DNA of 55,583 bases from Nitrospirota bacterium (lineage in GTDB: Bacteria; Nitrospirota; Thermodesulfovibrionia; Thermodesulfovibrionales; JdFR-85), in contig WGER01000085.1 in the NCBI GenBank assembly GCA_015492645.1, forward strand, positions 1 to 55,583, written 5' to 3'. The notes under the pieces were generated by a model. That model had not been told where the DNA came from. It saw only the letters and a list, made by a program, of their open reading frames with translations, and did no database searches. This document shows, in pieces, positions 36,632 through 45,644 of the stretch (positions are counted from its first letter, which is position 1; each line of letters opens with the position of its first letter). A program made the translations under genes and the position numbers.

Positions 36632-37049
36632 TTTCACCCTCCTCTGAGGATATCTTTTCTATATTCAGGGCAATTATTACACGATCCTTGCCCTCTTCGA
36701 TTATACCGTCTATAAATCTCGCCCTCATTCCCCTGTAAAGTCTTGAGGGCCTCTTTATCCGTGTATCATCGACCTCCCTTATTCCTATCACCTCATCTAC
36801 AAGGAGCCCTATCTTTTCTCCGGGTATCCTCACTATCACCATCCTCTCCTTGGATGGTCTGCTCTCAAGGTGGAGTCTCTTCCTCATATCCATTATGGTG
36901 ATCGCTTCACCACGGAGGTTAATCACACCGTACACATAATCCGGGGCCTCCGGAAGGACGGTTGCCTTCTGGGGATTTACTATCTCAACGACCGAAGATA
37001 TCTCTACACCAAACCACTGATCGTCAATCCTGAAGAGGAGTAACTTCAT
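36597..37049 (-). CDS. cheW: CheW-type coupling protein (last gene of the chemosensory operon)
   Basis: A 150-aa single CheW domain, which bridges chemoreceptors and CheA. Typical elements are LLFRIDDQWFGVEISSVVEI, YVYGVINLRGEAITIMDMR and GLLVDEVIGIREVDD. The start ATG overlaps the stop of the upstream receptor gene, so it is the last of eight co-directional genes. A second CheW is encoded earlier in the operon (41914-42492); two coupling proteins may pair with two different receptors. The 3' end overlaps the convergent 476-aa gene by 35 bases. Confidence 0.93.
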   Translation of the reverse strand: MKLLLFRIDDQWFGVEISSVVEIVNPQKATVLPEAPDYVYGVINLRGEAITIMDMRKRLHLESRPSKERMVIVRIPGEKIGLLVDEVIGIREVDDTRIKRPSRLYRGMRARFIDGIIEEGKDRVIIALNIEKISSEEGEIILKARKKRSD

Positions 37050-39052
37050 TATGCTCCTTCTGAGTATCTGCTTGATTTGGAGAGTCCCTGGGTTGTATAG
37101 GTCTGTAGTTCTCTATATAGGTCCTCCGCCTCCTGATAGAGAGACTTCATCAGTTGAGCCACCTCTCTGGTATCTCTCTCCATAGCAGAGGCAATCTCAG
37201 CAAGATTCTTGAATGAACTCTCAAGTCCCCGTGTCCTGTTTAGATCATCCTTCAGATGCACTATAAGAGATGAGACTATCTCTGATGACCTCTGCAGATT
37301 TTCAGAGATATACCCTGCTGTCTCTTTCTGTTGAGATGTGGAGTTCTTTATCAACTCAATTGAATCCATCACCTTCGACAGGATGCTGGTGTAATTCCTT
37401 ACAGACTCTATCTGACTATAAAGTCCCCCCTGAAGTTCCTTGAGTATTGATCTCAGGTTCTCTATCACCTCCTGTAATAGGGACACACCTGCACTCTGTT
37501 CAGCAGTGGCCCTCTTTATGGTTCTAACCATCTCCGTAGTGGCATCTGAGGCAGACCTTATCCTGCTGAAGACCTCTGAGGCGTTTTCTACGTCTCCCTT
37601 CGTCTGCTTAACCACCTTTACAACCCCCTTGATCTTATCACTCGTATGAAGTATCTGCTTCTTCACATCTGCTACTATCTGGGCTATTGTATTTGTTGAA
37701 TCTGCCGTCTTTTCTGCCAACTCACTCATCTGCTCCGCCACCACAGAGAAACTCCTACCTTCAGTGCCTGACTGGACCGCCAGTATCTGGGCATTCAAAC
37801 TGAGAAGCCTTGTCTTTTCAGCGATGTCCCGTATAACGGCCACAATCTCTCCTATATCAGTAGAATGCCTCTCGAGGGTCCTGGTGGTCATCTGCAGATG
37901 ATTCACCTCATCCTCCATTAACCTCATTGAACTGGTAATAGCCTCTATGGATTCAAGCCCATCCTCTTTCACCCTCTCTGTCACATCCTTACTCAGTTGA
38001 AGTGTCTTTGAAACCGCACTGTCAATCTCTGAGATGGCCCTCCTCACCTCTTCCACTGAAGAAGAGGCATTCTCTATAGAATTCACCGCTCTGTCCAGGA
38101 GACCACCCAGAGAAGAATTGTTCTCCTCAAATTCTGAACTGAGCATAGACAGTTGCTGAAGGTCCCTGAGTATATCGTCTGCGGCCTGAAGGATCTCATC
38201 TGTGGATGCCTTCATCTGCAGTATTGCAGACTGATTCTCTTCTGTAATACCATGCAACCTCTTGGTGGTATCAATCGCATCTTCCAGGATTGTATCAATA
38301 CTTTCAACCCCCATCTTCAACGTTTTGATCTCCTGTCCCTCTTTAATGGACTTCTCTGTCAGCGAGTCCTGGTTCAGTAACAACTGTTCTATAGCAGCCA
38401 CTATATTCCTGAAGCCTCCCTTCAGTCTATCTATAACATCTTTCAACCGATCCAAAAGGAGGGTGCTCCTTTGGGAGACCTCTCTTATCACAGGAACCCC
38501 ATGTGAGGATGGAATATTCACTGTAAGATCTCCCACAGCAGCCCTGTCAAGAAGATGACTCAAATACTTGAGTGGGCCTGAGATGCTGTTCTGAAAGAGG
38601 AGATAGAGTACAAGGGCAAGTACAAAAATGAGACCTGATTGTATAAAGACTGCTGTATAGGAGATGCCGGAAATCTCAGGAGAGTATCTTACTATGAGAG
38701 TGTATTTCTCACCCAGTTGGAGTTTCAGTATCCTCAGAGTCTTACCGGTAAATGGCTTATTCTTGAGGAGTATTGAATCCCCTTTTGCAGAAACAAGTTC
38801 AACAGAATAGACCCGCCTGATCCTTAAAAGTCTATCAAAGAGGCCCTCTACCTCTGTCATATCTCTATTCTCTCTGAGGGTCTCGGTGAGGAGGACGGCT
38901 ACACCTCTCAGGGTATCCTCAAAGTTCCTGAGCACCATCTCCCTCTGTCTTTCAGTAACAATGACTGAAAGAAGGGTCTCAATCATCAGAAATATCAAAA
39001 AGACGAGTATGAAAATCCGCAGCACCCTGTTTTCTCTTAATGTGTTTAGCAT
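37049..39052 (-). CDS. Methyl-accepting chemotaxis-like receptor with divergent tip
   Basis: A 667-aa receptor. Membrane helix 1 lies at ~13-33, a periplasmic sensor at 34-130 with no recognised fold, helix 2 at ~133-153, HAMP at 154-208 and a long coiled coil to the end. The hairpin tip that contacts CheA and CheW (~407-450) reads DIAEKTRLLSLNAQILAVQS then EGRSFSVVAEQMSELAEKT. It follows the usual pattern but differs from the canonical [16 protein letters not shown]-type core at many positions. It may couple weakly or to a dedicated partner. Start ATG 39052 lies 9 bases after the previous receptor gene. The ligand is unknown. Confidence 0.9.
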   Translation of the reverse strand: MLNTLRENRVLRIFILVFLIFLMIETLLSVIVTERQREMVLRNFEDTLRGVAVLLTETLRENRDMTEVEGLFDRLLRIRRVYSVELVSAKGDSILLKNKPFTGKTLRILKLQLGEKYTLIVRYSPEISGISYTAVFIQSGLIFVLALVLYLLFQNSISGPLKYLSHLLDRAAVGDLTVNIPSSHGVPVIREVSQRSTLLLDRLKDVIDRLKGGFRNIVAAIEQLLLNQDSLTEKSIKEGQEIKTLKMGVESIDTILEDAIDTTKRLHGITEENQSAILQMKASTDEILQAADDILRDLQQLSMLSSEFEENNSSLGGLLDRAVNSIENASSSVEEVRRAISEIDSAVSKTLQLSKDVTERVKEDGLESIEAITSSMRLMEDEVNHLQMTTRTLERHSTDIGEIVAVIRDIAEKTRLLSLNAQILAVQSGTEGRSFSVVAEQMSELAEKTADSTNTIAQIVADVKKQILHTSDKIKGVVKVVKQTKGDVENASEVFSRIRSASDATTEMVRTIKRATAEQSAGVSLLQEVIENLRSILKELQGGLYSQIESVRNYTSILSKVMDSIELIKNSTSQQKETAGYISENLQRSSEIVSSLIVHLKDDLNRTRGLESSFKNLAEIASAMERDTREVAQLMKSLYQEAEDLYRELQTYTTQGLSKSSRYSEGA

Positions 39053-39061
39053 CTCATCTCC

Positions 39062-41917
39062 TTAGATCAGGTCGAGTCTTGACATTATTTCTCTTATCCT
39101 CTTGTAATCCTCAGAGGTGGCATCAACAAAGCCCGTATAATGGGGATCGATCGATTTAAGTACCACTGAGGTCTCTGGAGCATCTTCCCTCAGGGAGAGA
39201 AAGACCTTCTTCACCCTCTCAACCTCTTCTGTAGGCAACTCCGGGTTCACACAGATGTTGAATTCCGGGATCTCCTCAGAGTACTTCAGAAACTTCAGTC
39301 CCATCTGCCTGAATCTTTCAGCCACACTCTCCATAACCCCACCTGCATCATACTCACCGTTCAGGACCGCCTTTGCCACCTCATCATGGTGTCCCAGGAA
39401 GTTGTAAAAGAGGAGGTCTTCAAGTCCCACGCCTGCCTCGTATAGCATGTATCTCGGGACAATATAGGATGAGGTGGACTCCTTATCACCAAAGGCAAAG
39501 GACCTGCCCTTAAGATCACTAAGGGAGGTAATAGTGCTGTCCTGTCTGGTTATAATTACCGAGTGGTGATATGGTTTGCCATCCCTGAGTGCCTTGAGAA
39601 TCACCCTCACCCCGTACTGCTCCTGTGCCTTTATAAAGGTGGAGGGGGTCATATAGGCGAGCATGGTCAGGCCACCGCCTATCTCCCGGATTGCTGTGTC
39701 AAAATCAGAGGCCACTCTCAATTCTACCCTCTTATTCAGAGCCGTTGAGAGATAGTCAGCAAGGGGTTTGAACTTCCTGTACATCTCTGCCGGAGACTGG
39801 AGAGGGACCACCCCGAAGGTGAGAACATCCTCCTTGACCGATATACCAACCAGTTTAAACTTCTCCATCTCCGTCATTATGAGTTCAGTATCCTTTACAA
39901 GGCCCCTCAGAGAGTTATTTAATCTGAAGGACAGTTCCCTGTTACGGACAGGTAGATCCTTTATATGTTCCACAGAAGTCTTTATCTCCTGCGACCCCAC
40001 CTTCTGCTCCCTTATCGCATTTGCTATCAACTGGCTCTTTTCCTTTGCACTATCAGTACTCTCTTTGATCAGTCTGCTCTGATCAGACTGTTCCTGAGTC
40101 GCCTTTCTCAACTGTTCTGCGATGAACTTCACGGTATCAGAGGCATCCATTATCAGGGCCATCCCTTTTGACTGTTCAGAGGTGGCCTTGGCTATCTGGC
40201 TCACCATGTTCCTCACATTCTCCATCATATCCGCAACAAACTCCGCTGCCCTTGACTGCTCAGAGGTGGATGTCTTGATAGCCTTTGCCATCTCGGAGGA
40301 CTGTCGGGCGCTGTCCAGTATCCTCTTGAATGCCTCTGAGGCCTCTCTCGCCAGTTTCAGACCCTCATTCACCGCCTCAACACCGTACTGGGTGGTCTCA
40401 ATCGCCTCCCTTATCTCCTTCCTCACATTGTTTATCAGGGCCGAGATCTCCTGAGTGGAGAATGAGGTCCTCTCAGCAAGGTTCCTTATCTCTTCTGCCA
40501 CCACAGAAAAGCCCTTTCCGTGTTCTCCAGCCTGGGCAGCAAGAATTGCTGCATTAAGTGCAAGCAGTGTTGTCTGATCTGCTACCTCATCTATTACAGT
40601 CAGTATCTTGCCGATCTCTTCAGAACGTGTGCCCAACTGGTTTATATATTCAGCAGTGGTCTCTGTTGATATCTTTATCCTTTCCATCCCCTTCAGTGTC
40701 TTCTCTATAGCCTCCATCCCGTAGGTTGAGGCATCCTGCATAACCTTCTCACTGAGTGCCGCTGATTCTTTCGCATTGCCATCAACCTCCTTGATCGTTG
40801 CCTTGATCTCCTCTAAGGCAGCAAGGGTGTCATCCGCACCTTTGAGGAGCCGGTCGGCACTATCCGAGATCTCTTTTAGGGCCGTATTCATCTGTTGTAT
40901 CGAGGCTGAAGTTGACTCCACTGACTCAAAGAGGTTATTACTGTTGTCAGCAATCTTCGAGATGCTCATTGTCATCTCCTCAATAGCAGTTGCTATCTGC
41001 TCAAAGGTCACAGCAAGCGCCTCTGCTGCATCGGTTATCTCTGAGATGGAGGCATTCAGTTCCTCTACAGAGGATGATATATTCTCGATGGCTTCTGCCT
41101 CTTTCTTGGTCCCCTCAAGCAGGTCTCTTGACTCGGCCTCTATCTCCGATCCCACCTTGGTAAGCCTCTTGGAGACGTCCTTCACCCTGCTCAATATACC
41201 GGAGATACTCCTCAACGCCTCCTGTAACGCAGAGGCAACACTGCCGATCTCATCATCAGGCAACCTTGAAAATCTTATATCAAGGTCTCCCTCAGAAAGC
41301 CTCTTTGCCGCCATCTCTATCTCCTTTACAGGTGTTACCACTATCCTTCTCAGCAGCACCAGTGTAATAAAGGAGAGGGTCAGTATTGCAAAAACAGAAG
41401 CACCAACATTAAAGAGAAACATCTCTCTCACCTTCTTGTTCTCATCTTTCATGCTGAGAGAGATCTTCAATGCGCCCAAGACCTTTGTGGCCCCGCTATG
41501 ACACTTACTACAGGCAGGTGTATTCATAAGTGGCAGATATACCACCAGATTTTCTCCCTCCACCATATTTACGGGCAGGGGCTCCTTCTTCAGTCTTGAG
41601 AGCATCTCACGCTCTGTTGCCTCAGCCCCCTTCATAAAGGCCTCTCTGCCCTCATGATTGAATACATCGATCTGCTCTACACCAAAGACATTCCGTAGAT
41701 CACCCACTATTGCCCTTGTAACCTCGGCCTTACCTTCAAGCATTGTTCTTTCTATGTTCCTGGCCATTATCTCTGCTGCAATGAGCATCTTCTTCTTTGC
41801 CGTCTCATAGATAGACTTCCTCTGCATAAGCGTCACTATAGTAACCGCAAATATACAGCCCACTATTATGACACCAACAATGACACCTGTTATCTTCTTT
41901 TCCAGAGTTCCCATCAT
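39062..41917 (-). CDS. Chemoreceptor with CxxCH sensor and C-terminal PhnD-like domain
   Basis: A 951-aa receptor of unusual design. Helix 1 is at ~9-30; the periplasmic part (31-165) contains ACSKCH (Cys136, Cys139, His140), a c-type haem motif like that of Tll0287/DUF3365-type sensors; helix 2 is at ~167-190; HAMP at 191-243; the signalling coiled coil at ~250-650 has a conventional tip ([20 protein letters not shown]). After this, residues ~698-951 match PhnD-type phosphonate/phosphite-binding proteins ([20 protein letters not shown], ...[19 protein letters not shown]). No third membrane helix separates the two, so this solute-binding-like domain should be cytoplasmic. Its start overlaps the upstream cheW stop by 4 bases. 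It may sense redox state or haem ligands outside and an anion inside. Confidence 0.9.
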   Translation of the reverse strand: MMGTLEKKITGVIVGVIIVGCIFAVTIVTLMQRKSIYETAKKKMLIAAEIMARNIERTMLEGKAEVTRAIVGDLRNVFGVEQIDVFNHEGREAFMKGAEATEREMLSRLKKEPLPVNMVEGENLVVYLPLMNTPACSKCHSGATKVLGALKISLSMKDENKKVREMFLFNVGASVFAILTLSFITLVLLRRIVVTPVKEIEMAAKRLSEGDLDIRFSRLPDDEIGSVASALQEALRSISGILSRVKDVSKRLTKVGSEIEAESRDLLEGTKKEAEAIENISSSVEELNASISEITDAAEALAVTFEQIATAIEEMTMSISKIADNSNNLFESVESTSASIQQMNTALKEISDSADRLLKGADDTLAALEEIKATIKEVDGNAKESAALSEKVMQDASTYGMEAIEKTLKGMERIKISTETTAEYINQLGTRSEEIGKILTVIDEVADQTTLLALNAAILAAQAGEHGKGFSVVAEEIRNLAERTSFSTQEISALINNVRKEIREAIETTQYGVEAVNEGLKLAREASEAFKRILDSARQSSEMAKAIKTSTSEQSRAAEFVADMMENVRNMVSQIAKATSEQSKGMALIMDASDTVKFIAEQLRKATQEQSDQSRLIKESTDSAKEKSQLIANAIREQKVGSQEIKTSVEHIKDLPVRNRELSFRLNNSLRGLVKDTELIMTEMEKFKLVGISVKEDVLTFGVVPLQSPAEMYRKFKPLADYLSTALNKRVELRVASDFDTAIREIGGGLTMLAYMTPSTFIKAQEQYGVRVILKALRDGKPYHHSVIITRQDSTITSLSDLKGRSFAFGDKESTSSYIVPRYMLYEAGVGLEDLLFYNFLGHHDEVAKAVLNGEYDAGGVMESVAERFRQMGLKFLKYSEEIPEFNICVNPELPTEEVERVKKVFLSLREDAPETSVVLKSIDPHYTGFVDATSEDYKRIREIMSRLDLI

Positions 41918-42492
41918 ATATCCATCCTCCCATCAAAGGTAAAGGTTTCTTGAATGTTTAAAATACTGTAAAGATGTCCTCTGTAGATTACCACACCCTT
42001 GATAAACCTTGCATCTTCTTCGGACAGGCTGGGAGGGGGTGGTCTCATTTCATTCTCTTCTATAGAGACTATCTCCAGCACCCTTTCAGCAAATAACCCT
42101 GCTGGCCCCTTTGGGCCCTTCACTATGATTATCCTGTGATACTTCTGTTCCTCAAATGGCCCTGTTTTGTCCTCTATCTTGAGCCTCACAGCAAGATCAA
42201 GCACTGGTATCACCTTGCCCCGAAGGGAGATTATCCCCATCACAAAGGGCGGAGTAAGCGGAACAGGTGTGATCGGACGGGGCTTGATAACCTCCTGAAC
42301 CTCGCTTACCTCCATGGCAAAGCCTTCTGGCCCTGATTTAAAAAGAAGAAGTTCAATGGATTTCTCTAAGGTTATCTCCTCCTGTGGCCACTCAGTAAAT
42401 ACCTCCCCTTCAGATACCACAATTTCCGAGGAACGCTTCTCCGATTCCTTCCTTGATGGTCTCAGTTTTTTTCTTATCTTTGCGAGGTCCAC
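41914..42492 (-). CDS. cheW: CheW-type coupling protein with N-terminal extension
   Basis: A 192-aa protein: residues ~1-45 are a charged, probably flexible extension ([17 protein letters not shown]), and ~46-185 form a CheW domain ([40 protein letters not shown]). CheW proteins link receptors to CheA. It overlaps the ATPase gene upstream by 19 bases and the haem/PhnD receptor gene by 4 bases, so it is probably the main partner of that receptor. The extension could add a docking site. It is the first of two cheW genes in this operon. Confidence 0.92.
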   Translation of the reverse strand: MDLAKIRKKLRPSRKESEKRSSEIVVSEGEVFTEWPQEEITLEKSIELLLFKSGPEGFAMEVSEVQEVIKPRPITPVPLTPPFVMGIISLRGKVIPVLDLAVRLKIEDKTGPFEEQKYHRIIIVKGPKGPAGLFAERVLEIVSIEENEMRPPPPSLSEEDARFIKGVVIYRGHLYSILNIQETFTFDGRMDI

Positions 42493-43334
42493 GCTTTATC
42501 CCTCGACGTCTGCACCTGGGTACAGATCTGGAGAAACTCAATCTCTGAGAGAGCCCTTCTGACACATGAGGCATCAACTATCCTCTTATCACTGCCTATC
42601 GCCTCAAGCATCGCATTCGTTGCCAGGGTATTTATCACCCTTGGAATACCTCCTGAATATTTATATATCAGTCTTATCGCCTCTTTATCAAAGACATCTG
42701 CAGTGGCACCGGCCACCCTCAGTCTGTGCTTTATATACTCCTCTGTCTCATCCTCTGTAAGAGGAGGCAGATGAAAATACAGGGCTATACGTTGAAGAAG
42801 GGGTCTGTAAACCCTATGGGCAAATCTCCTTTTAAGGTCTGGCTGAGCCACAAGGATTATACTGAGGAGATTTTTATGGTCCAGTTGGAAATTGGTGAGG
42901 AGTCTTATCTCTTCAAAGGTCTCCCGTCTGGGGATCAACTGTGCCTCATCTATGATTATCACCGTGTTTATCCCTGCAGTGTCCAGTTGATAGAGCCTCT
43001 CGTAGATGATATCAAGCAGTTCCTGTCTGAATCTGGGGGTCTCTGTAATATCGAGTCTCTTTGCTACAGCCTTCAAAAATTGGGCGGGAGACAACCTGGG
43101 ATTAATAATCAATACTATCTGATAGGCGGTATCATCCAGTTCGTCCATCAATGCCCTTGTAAGGGTGGTCTTGCCACAACCCACCTCTCCTGTGAGCAGG
43201 ACCATCTCCCTCTCCTCGACAGCATACTGGAGCCTTGCAAGTGCCTCCTCATGGACACTGCTGAGATATAGATATCTCGGATCAGGTGTCTTACTGAAGG
43301 GCTTCTCCTTCAGACCAAAGTACTCCTCAAGCAT
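42474..43334 (-). CDS. ExeA/MshM-type AAA ATPase inside the chemosensory operon
   Basis: A 286-aa ATPase of the ExeA (general secretion pathway A) type. It begins MLEEYFGLKEKPFSKTPDPR, the usual signature, followed by Walker A GEVGCGKTT (~48-56), Walker B VIIIDEAQ (~122-129), sensor motifs and the AAA lid. ExeA proteins normally have a peptidoglycan-binding domain; this one does not, as is also the case for MshM-like ATPases of pilus systems. It overlaps CheA by 8 bases and CheW by 19, so it is an integral part of the operon. This suggests that the output is linked to pilus, secretion or array positioning rather than to flagella, but no direct evidence is seen. Confidence 0.88.
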   Translation of the reverse strand: MLEEYFGLKEKPFSKTPDPRYLYLSSVHEEALARLQYAVEEREMVLLTGEVGCGKTTLTRALMDELDDTAYQIVLIINPRLSPAQFLKAVAKRLDITETPRFRQELLDIIYERLYQLDTAGINTVIIIDEAQLIPRRETFEEIRLLTNFQLDHKNLLSIILVAQPDLKRRFAHRVYRPLLQRIALYFHLPPLTEDETEEYIKHRLRVAGATADVFDKEAIRLIYKYSGGIPRVINTLATNAMLEAIGSDKRIVDASCVRRALSEIEFLQICTQVQTSRDKAWTSQR

Positions 43335-45276
43335 GCTCCGTTGTCCTTATAAGATTCTCTGTAATGATGGATTCTGTATCTATCACGAGAATGAGATTAC
43401 CACTTTCTATCTCGGCCGCACCGGCAAATCCTCTACATCCTTCAAAGTATGGTCCCAAGGGTTTTATTACTATATCCTCAGCACCCACAAGTTCCTCAAC
43501 CAGAAGGCCGACCTGTCTATTCTCAACTCCGGTGATCACAACAAAGGCCTCCCTGTTTCCGGTATCTGCCAGACCATAATACCGTCTCAGAGAGACCAGA
43601 GGTACGGGTCTACCTCTGAGGTTATAGACCTGCCTCCCCTCTACTGAATTGACCAGTTCCTCTTCGAGTTCAAGGGACTCAGCCACTGAGGTGAGTGGTA
43701 TCGCAAATTTACGCCCTCCTGTCCTGACCATAAGGGTCTTAATAATTGCCAGTGTGATCGGAAGGGTTAGAGAAAACCTTGTGAAACTGCCCTCCTCAGA
43801 CTGGACCTCCACATATCCACCCAGGGAGGCGACCTTTTCCTTCACCACATCCATCCCCACACCTCTGCCAGAGACCTCTGAGGCCGAGTCCTTTGTGCTC
43901 AGCCCTGGAAGGAAGATCAGATCAAGGACTTCACTGTCAGACAGTTGCTGATTCTCTTGCACGAGGCCCTGAGCAATCGCCTTCTCAAGGACCTTTCTCT
44001 TGTTTATACCCCTGCCGTCGTCCTCCACCTCTATCACCACATGGTTGCCCTTCTGATAGGCCCTCAAGGCGATATTGCCTTCCTCCTTCTTGCCAGCCCT
44101 TTTCCTCTCATCAGGGGGTTCTATGCCATGGTCTATACTGTTCCTTATTATATGCATCAGTGGATCGGCCACCTCCTCGGCAACAAATTTATCCAGTTCT
44201 GTATCCTCACCGTAGACCTGCAGATTCACCTTCTTCTGCATCTGCCTGGCGTATCTCCTCACAACCTGTGCCACACGGGTGAATACCTGTCCGATGGGAA
44301 CCATTCTGATATCAAGGATGCTCTGCTGGAGTTCTGCCAGTGTCCTTTCAAGCATCTGATTTGCCATATGAGTCTGAAACACTATATCTGCATAACCATA
44401 AATCTGGCGGAGTTGCTGTTCCAGGGACCTGAACATAGACCTCGACAGATAGACCTCACCCACAATATCGAGTATTCTGTCAATCTTATCAATATCCACC
44501 CTCAGGGTGCTGGTCGTGGATTTTATGCTATCAAGCGGAACCTGTGAAGGTTGAGGAGGGGTGGGCCTGAATACCTCTGTGGGCGGCCTTCCAATGGTCT
44601 CTCCAAGTTGCTCTGGAGACCTGTCCGATGCAAAGAGGAGTTTAAAGCCAATATGGCCCTCTGGGACATTCTGTGTTGTGGGTAGAGTGGATATGAGTTC
44701 TCCCATGGCCTTCACCTTTTCACTCACCTCAAGGAGCCTCCTGTCAAAGCCATCGAGAGGGAAGACCACATCAATGGTATAGATCCCCTTATTGTTCTTT
44801 ATATTCTCCTTCAACCTGTGTTCTTCATACTCTGAAAGTACCTTGAGTATCTCGGAATCTATTTTGCCCTCTAAGGATTCCTCTTTCCCTGTGGAAGGTG
44901 CCCTCTTTCTGAAATCCTCAACCTCCTGTATCTCTCTGGTTACATCTATCTCGCCACCCTCTTCGAGTCTCTTTAATGCCTTCTTGAGAGAGTCTGTCTT
45001 ATGGAACAGGAATTCCACTACCTCTTCATCTACGGGTCGTCTGCCCATCCTGAGGTCGTCAAGGAGTTCCTCCAGATTATGTGTAAGGTCCTTCAGGTTG
45101 TTCTGTCCAAAAAGAGAGGAGTTCCCCTTCAGTGTGTGGAAGGCCCTGAACAGCGCATTCAACAGATCCGGCGGTATCTCTGTGTCCAAGTTTTCCTGGA
45201 GTTGTAAAAGGTTGGCTTCTATCTGCTGGATTATCTCTTCTGATTCTGCAATGAATTCCTTTATAGAGCCGTTCAT
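43327..45276 (-). CDS. cheA: Chemosensory histidine kinase CheA
   Basis: A 649-aa kinase. The HPt (P1) domain at ~1-105 has phosphorylated His47 in AFHTLKGNSS. A middle domain (~155-235) replaces the classical CheY-binding P2. Dimerisation P3 begins at STLRVDIDKIDRILDIVGEV; the catalytic P4 carries HIIRNSIDHGIEPPDERK (N box), EVEDDGRGIN and GRGVGMDVVKEKV; the C-terminal CheW-like P5 completes it. No receiver domain is fused. It would autophosphorylate under receptor control and pass phosphate to the CheY encoded just upstream. Overlaps of 4 and 8 bases link it to cheY and the ATPase gene. Confidence 0.95.
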   Translation of the reverse strand: MNGSIKEFIAESEEIIQQIEANLLQLQENLDTEIPPDLLNALFRAFHTLKGNSSLFGQNNLKDLTHNLEELLDDLRMGRRPVDEEVVEFLFHKTDSLKKALKRLEEGGEIDVTREIQEVEDFRKRAPSTGKEESLEGKIDSEILKVLSEYEEHRLKENIKNNKGIYTIDVVFPLDGFDRRLLEVSEKVKAMGELISTLPTTQNVPEGHIGFKLLFASDRSPEQLGETIGRPPTEVFRPTPPQPSQVPLDSIKSTTSTLRVDIDKIDRILDIVGEVYLSRSMFRSLEQQLRQIYGYADIVFQTHMANQMLERTLAELQQSILDIRMVPIGQVFTRVAQVVRRYARQMQKKVNLQVYGEDTELDKFVAEEVADPLMHIIRNSIDHGIEPPDERKRAGKKEEGNIALRAYQKGNHVVIEVEDDGRGINKRKVLEKAIAQGLVQENQQLSDSEVLDLIFLPGLSTKDSASEVSGRGVGMDVVKEKVASLGGYVEVQSEEGSFTRFSLTLPITLAIIKTLMVRTGGRKFAIPLTSVAESLELEEELVNSVEGRQVYNLRGRPVPLVSLRRYYGLADTGNREAFVVITGVENRQVGLLVEELVGAEDIVIKPLGPYFEGCRGFAGAAEIESGNLILVIDTESIITENLIRTTEHA

Positions 45277-45644
45277 CTCTCCAGTACCTTTAACACCGTC
45301 TCCTGCAACTCCTTCACCTTGAAGGGTTTTGTCACATAGGCAGTAGCACCGAGGGAGAGCCCTCTCCTCCTATCCTCATCAGACCTCTCTGTACTGATGA
45401 TTATAACCGGTATATCCCTGTAGTTCTCAGAGTTTTTTATATAACTTATCAACTCAAGGCCATTTATGTCAGGCATATTTATATCTGTTATAACAAGGTC
45501 AAAACTCACAGTGGGCAGGAGTTTGAGTGCCTCAAAACCATTTGCTGCCTCATAGACCTCAAATTCCTCCCCCAGATCCTCAATCATGGCCCTCACCAGT
45601 GATCTCGTGGAGGCAGAGTCATCTACTACAAGGATGTTTTTCAC
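45273..45644 (-). CDS. cheY: CheY-like single-domain response regulator
   Basis: A 123-aa receiver domain without output domain. The acidic pocket (VVDDS, Asp8-Asp9), the phosphoacceptor Asp54 (VITDINMPD), Thr/Ser at 84-85 (IIIST) and Lys106 (TKPF) are all present, so it should be phosphorylated by the adjacent CheA. It overlaps both neighbours by 4 bases. The output could be a motor, pilus or another cellular target. No cheZ, cheR, cheB or flagellar gene occurs in the window. Confidence 0.94.
   Translation of the reverse strand: MKNILVVDDSASTRSLVRAMIEDLGEEFEVYEAANGFEALKLLPTVSFDLVITDINMPDINGLELISYIKNSENYRDIPVIIISTERSDEDRRRGLSLGATAYVTKPFKVKELQETVLKVLER

Noticed and set aside
43945-44547. 200-codon plus-strand frame inside cheA
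   Set aside because: It is antisense to conserved CheA domains and has no ribosome binding site or family resemblance.
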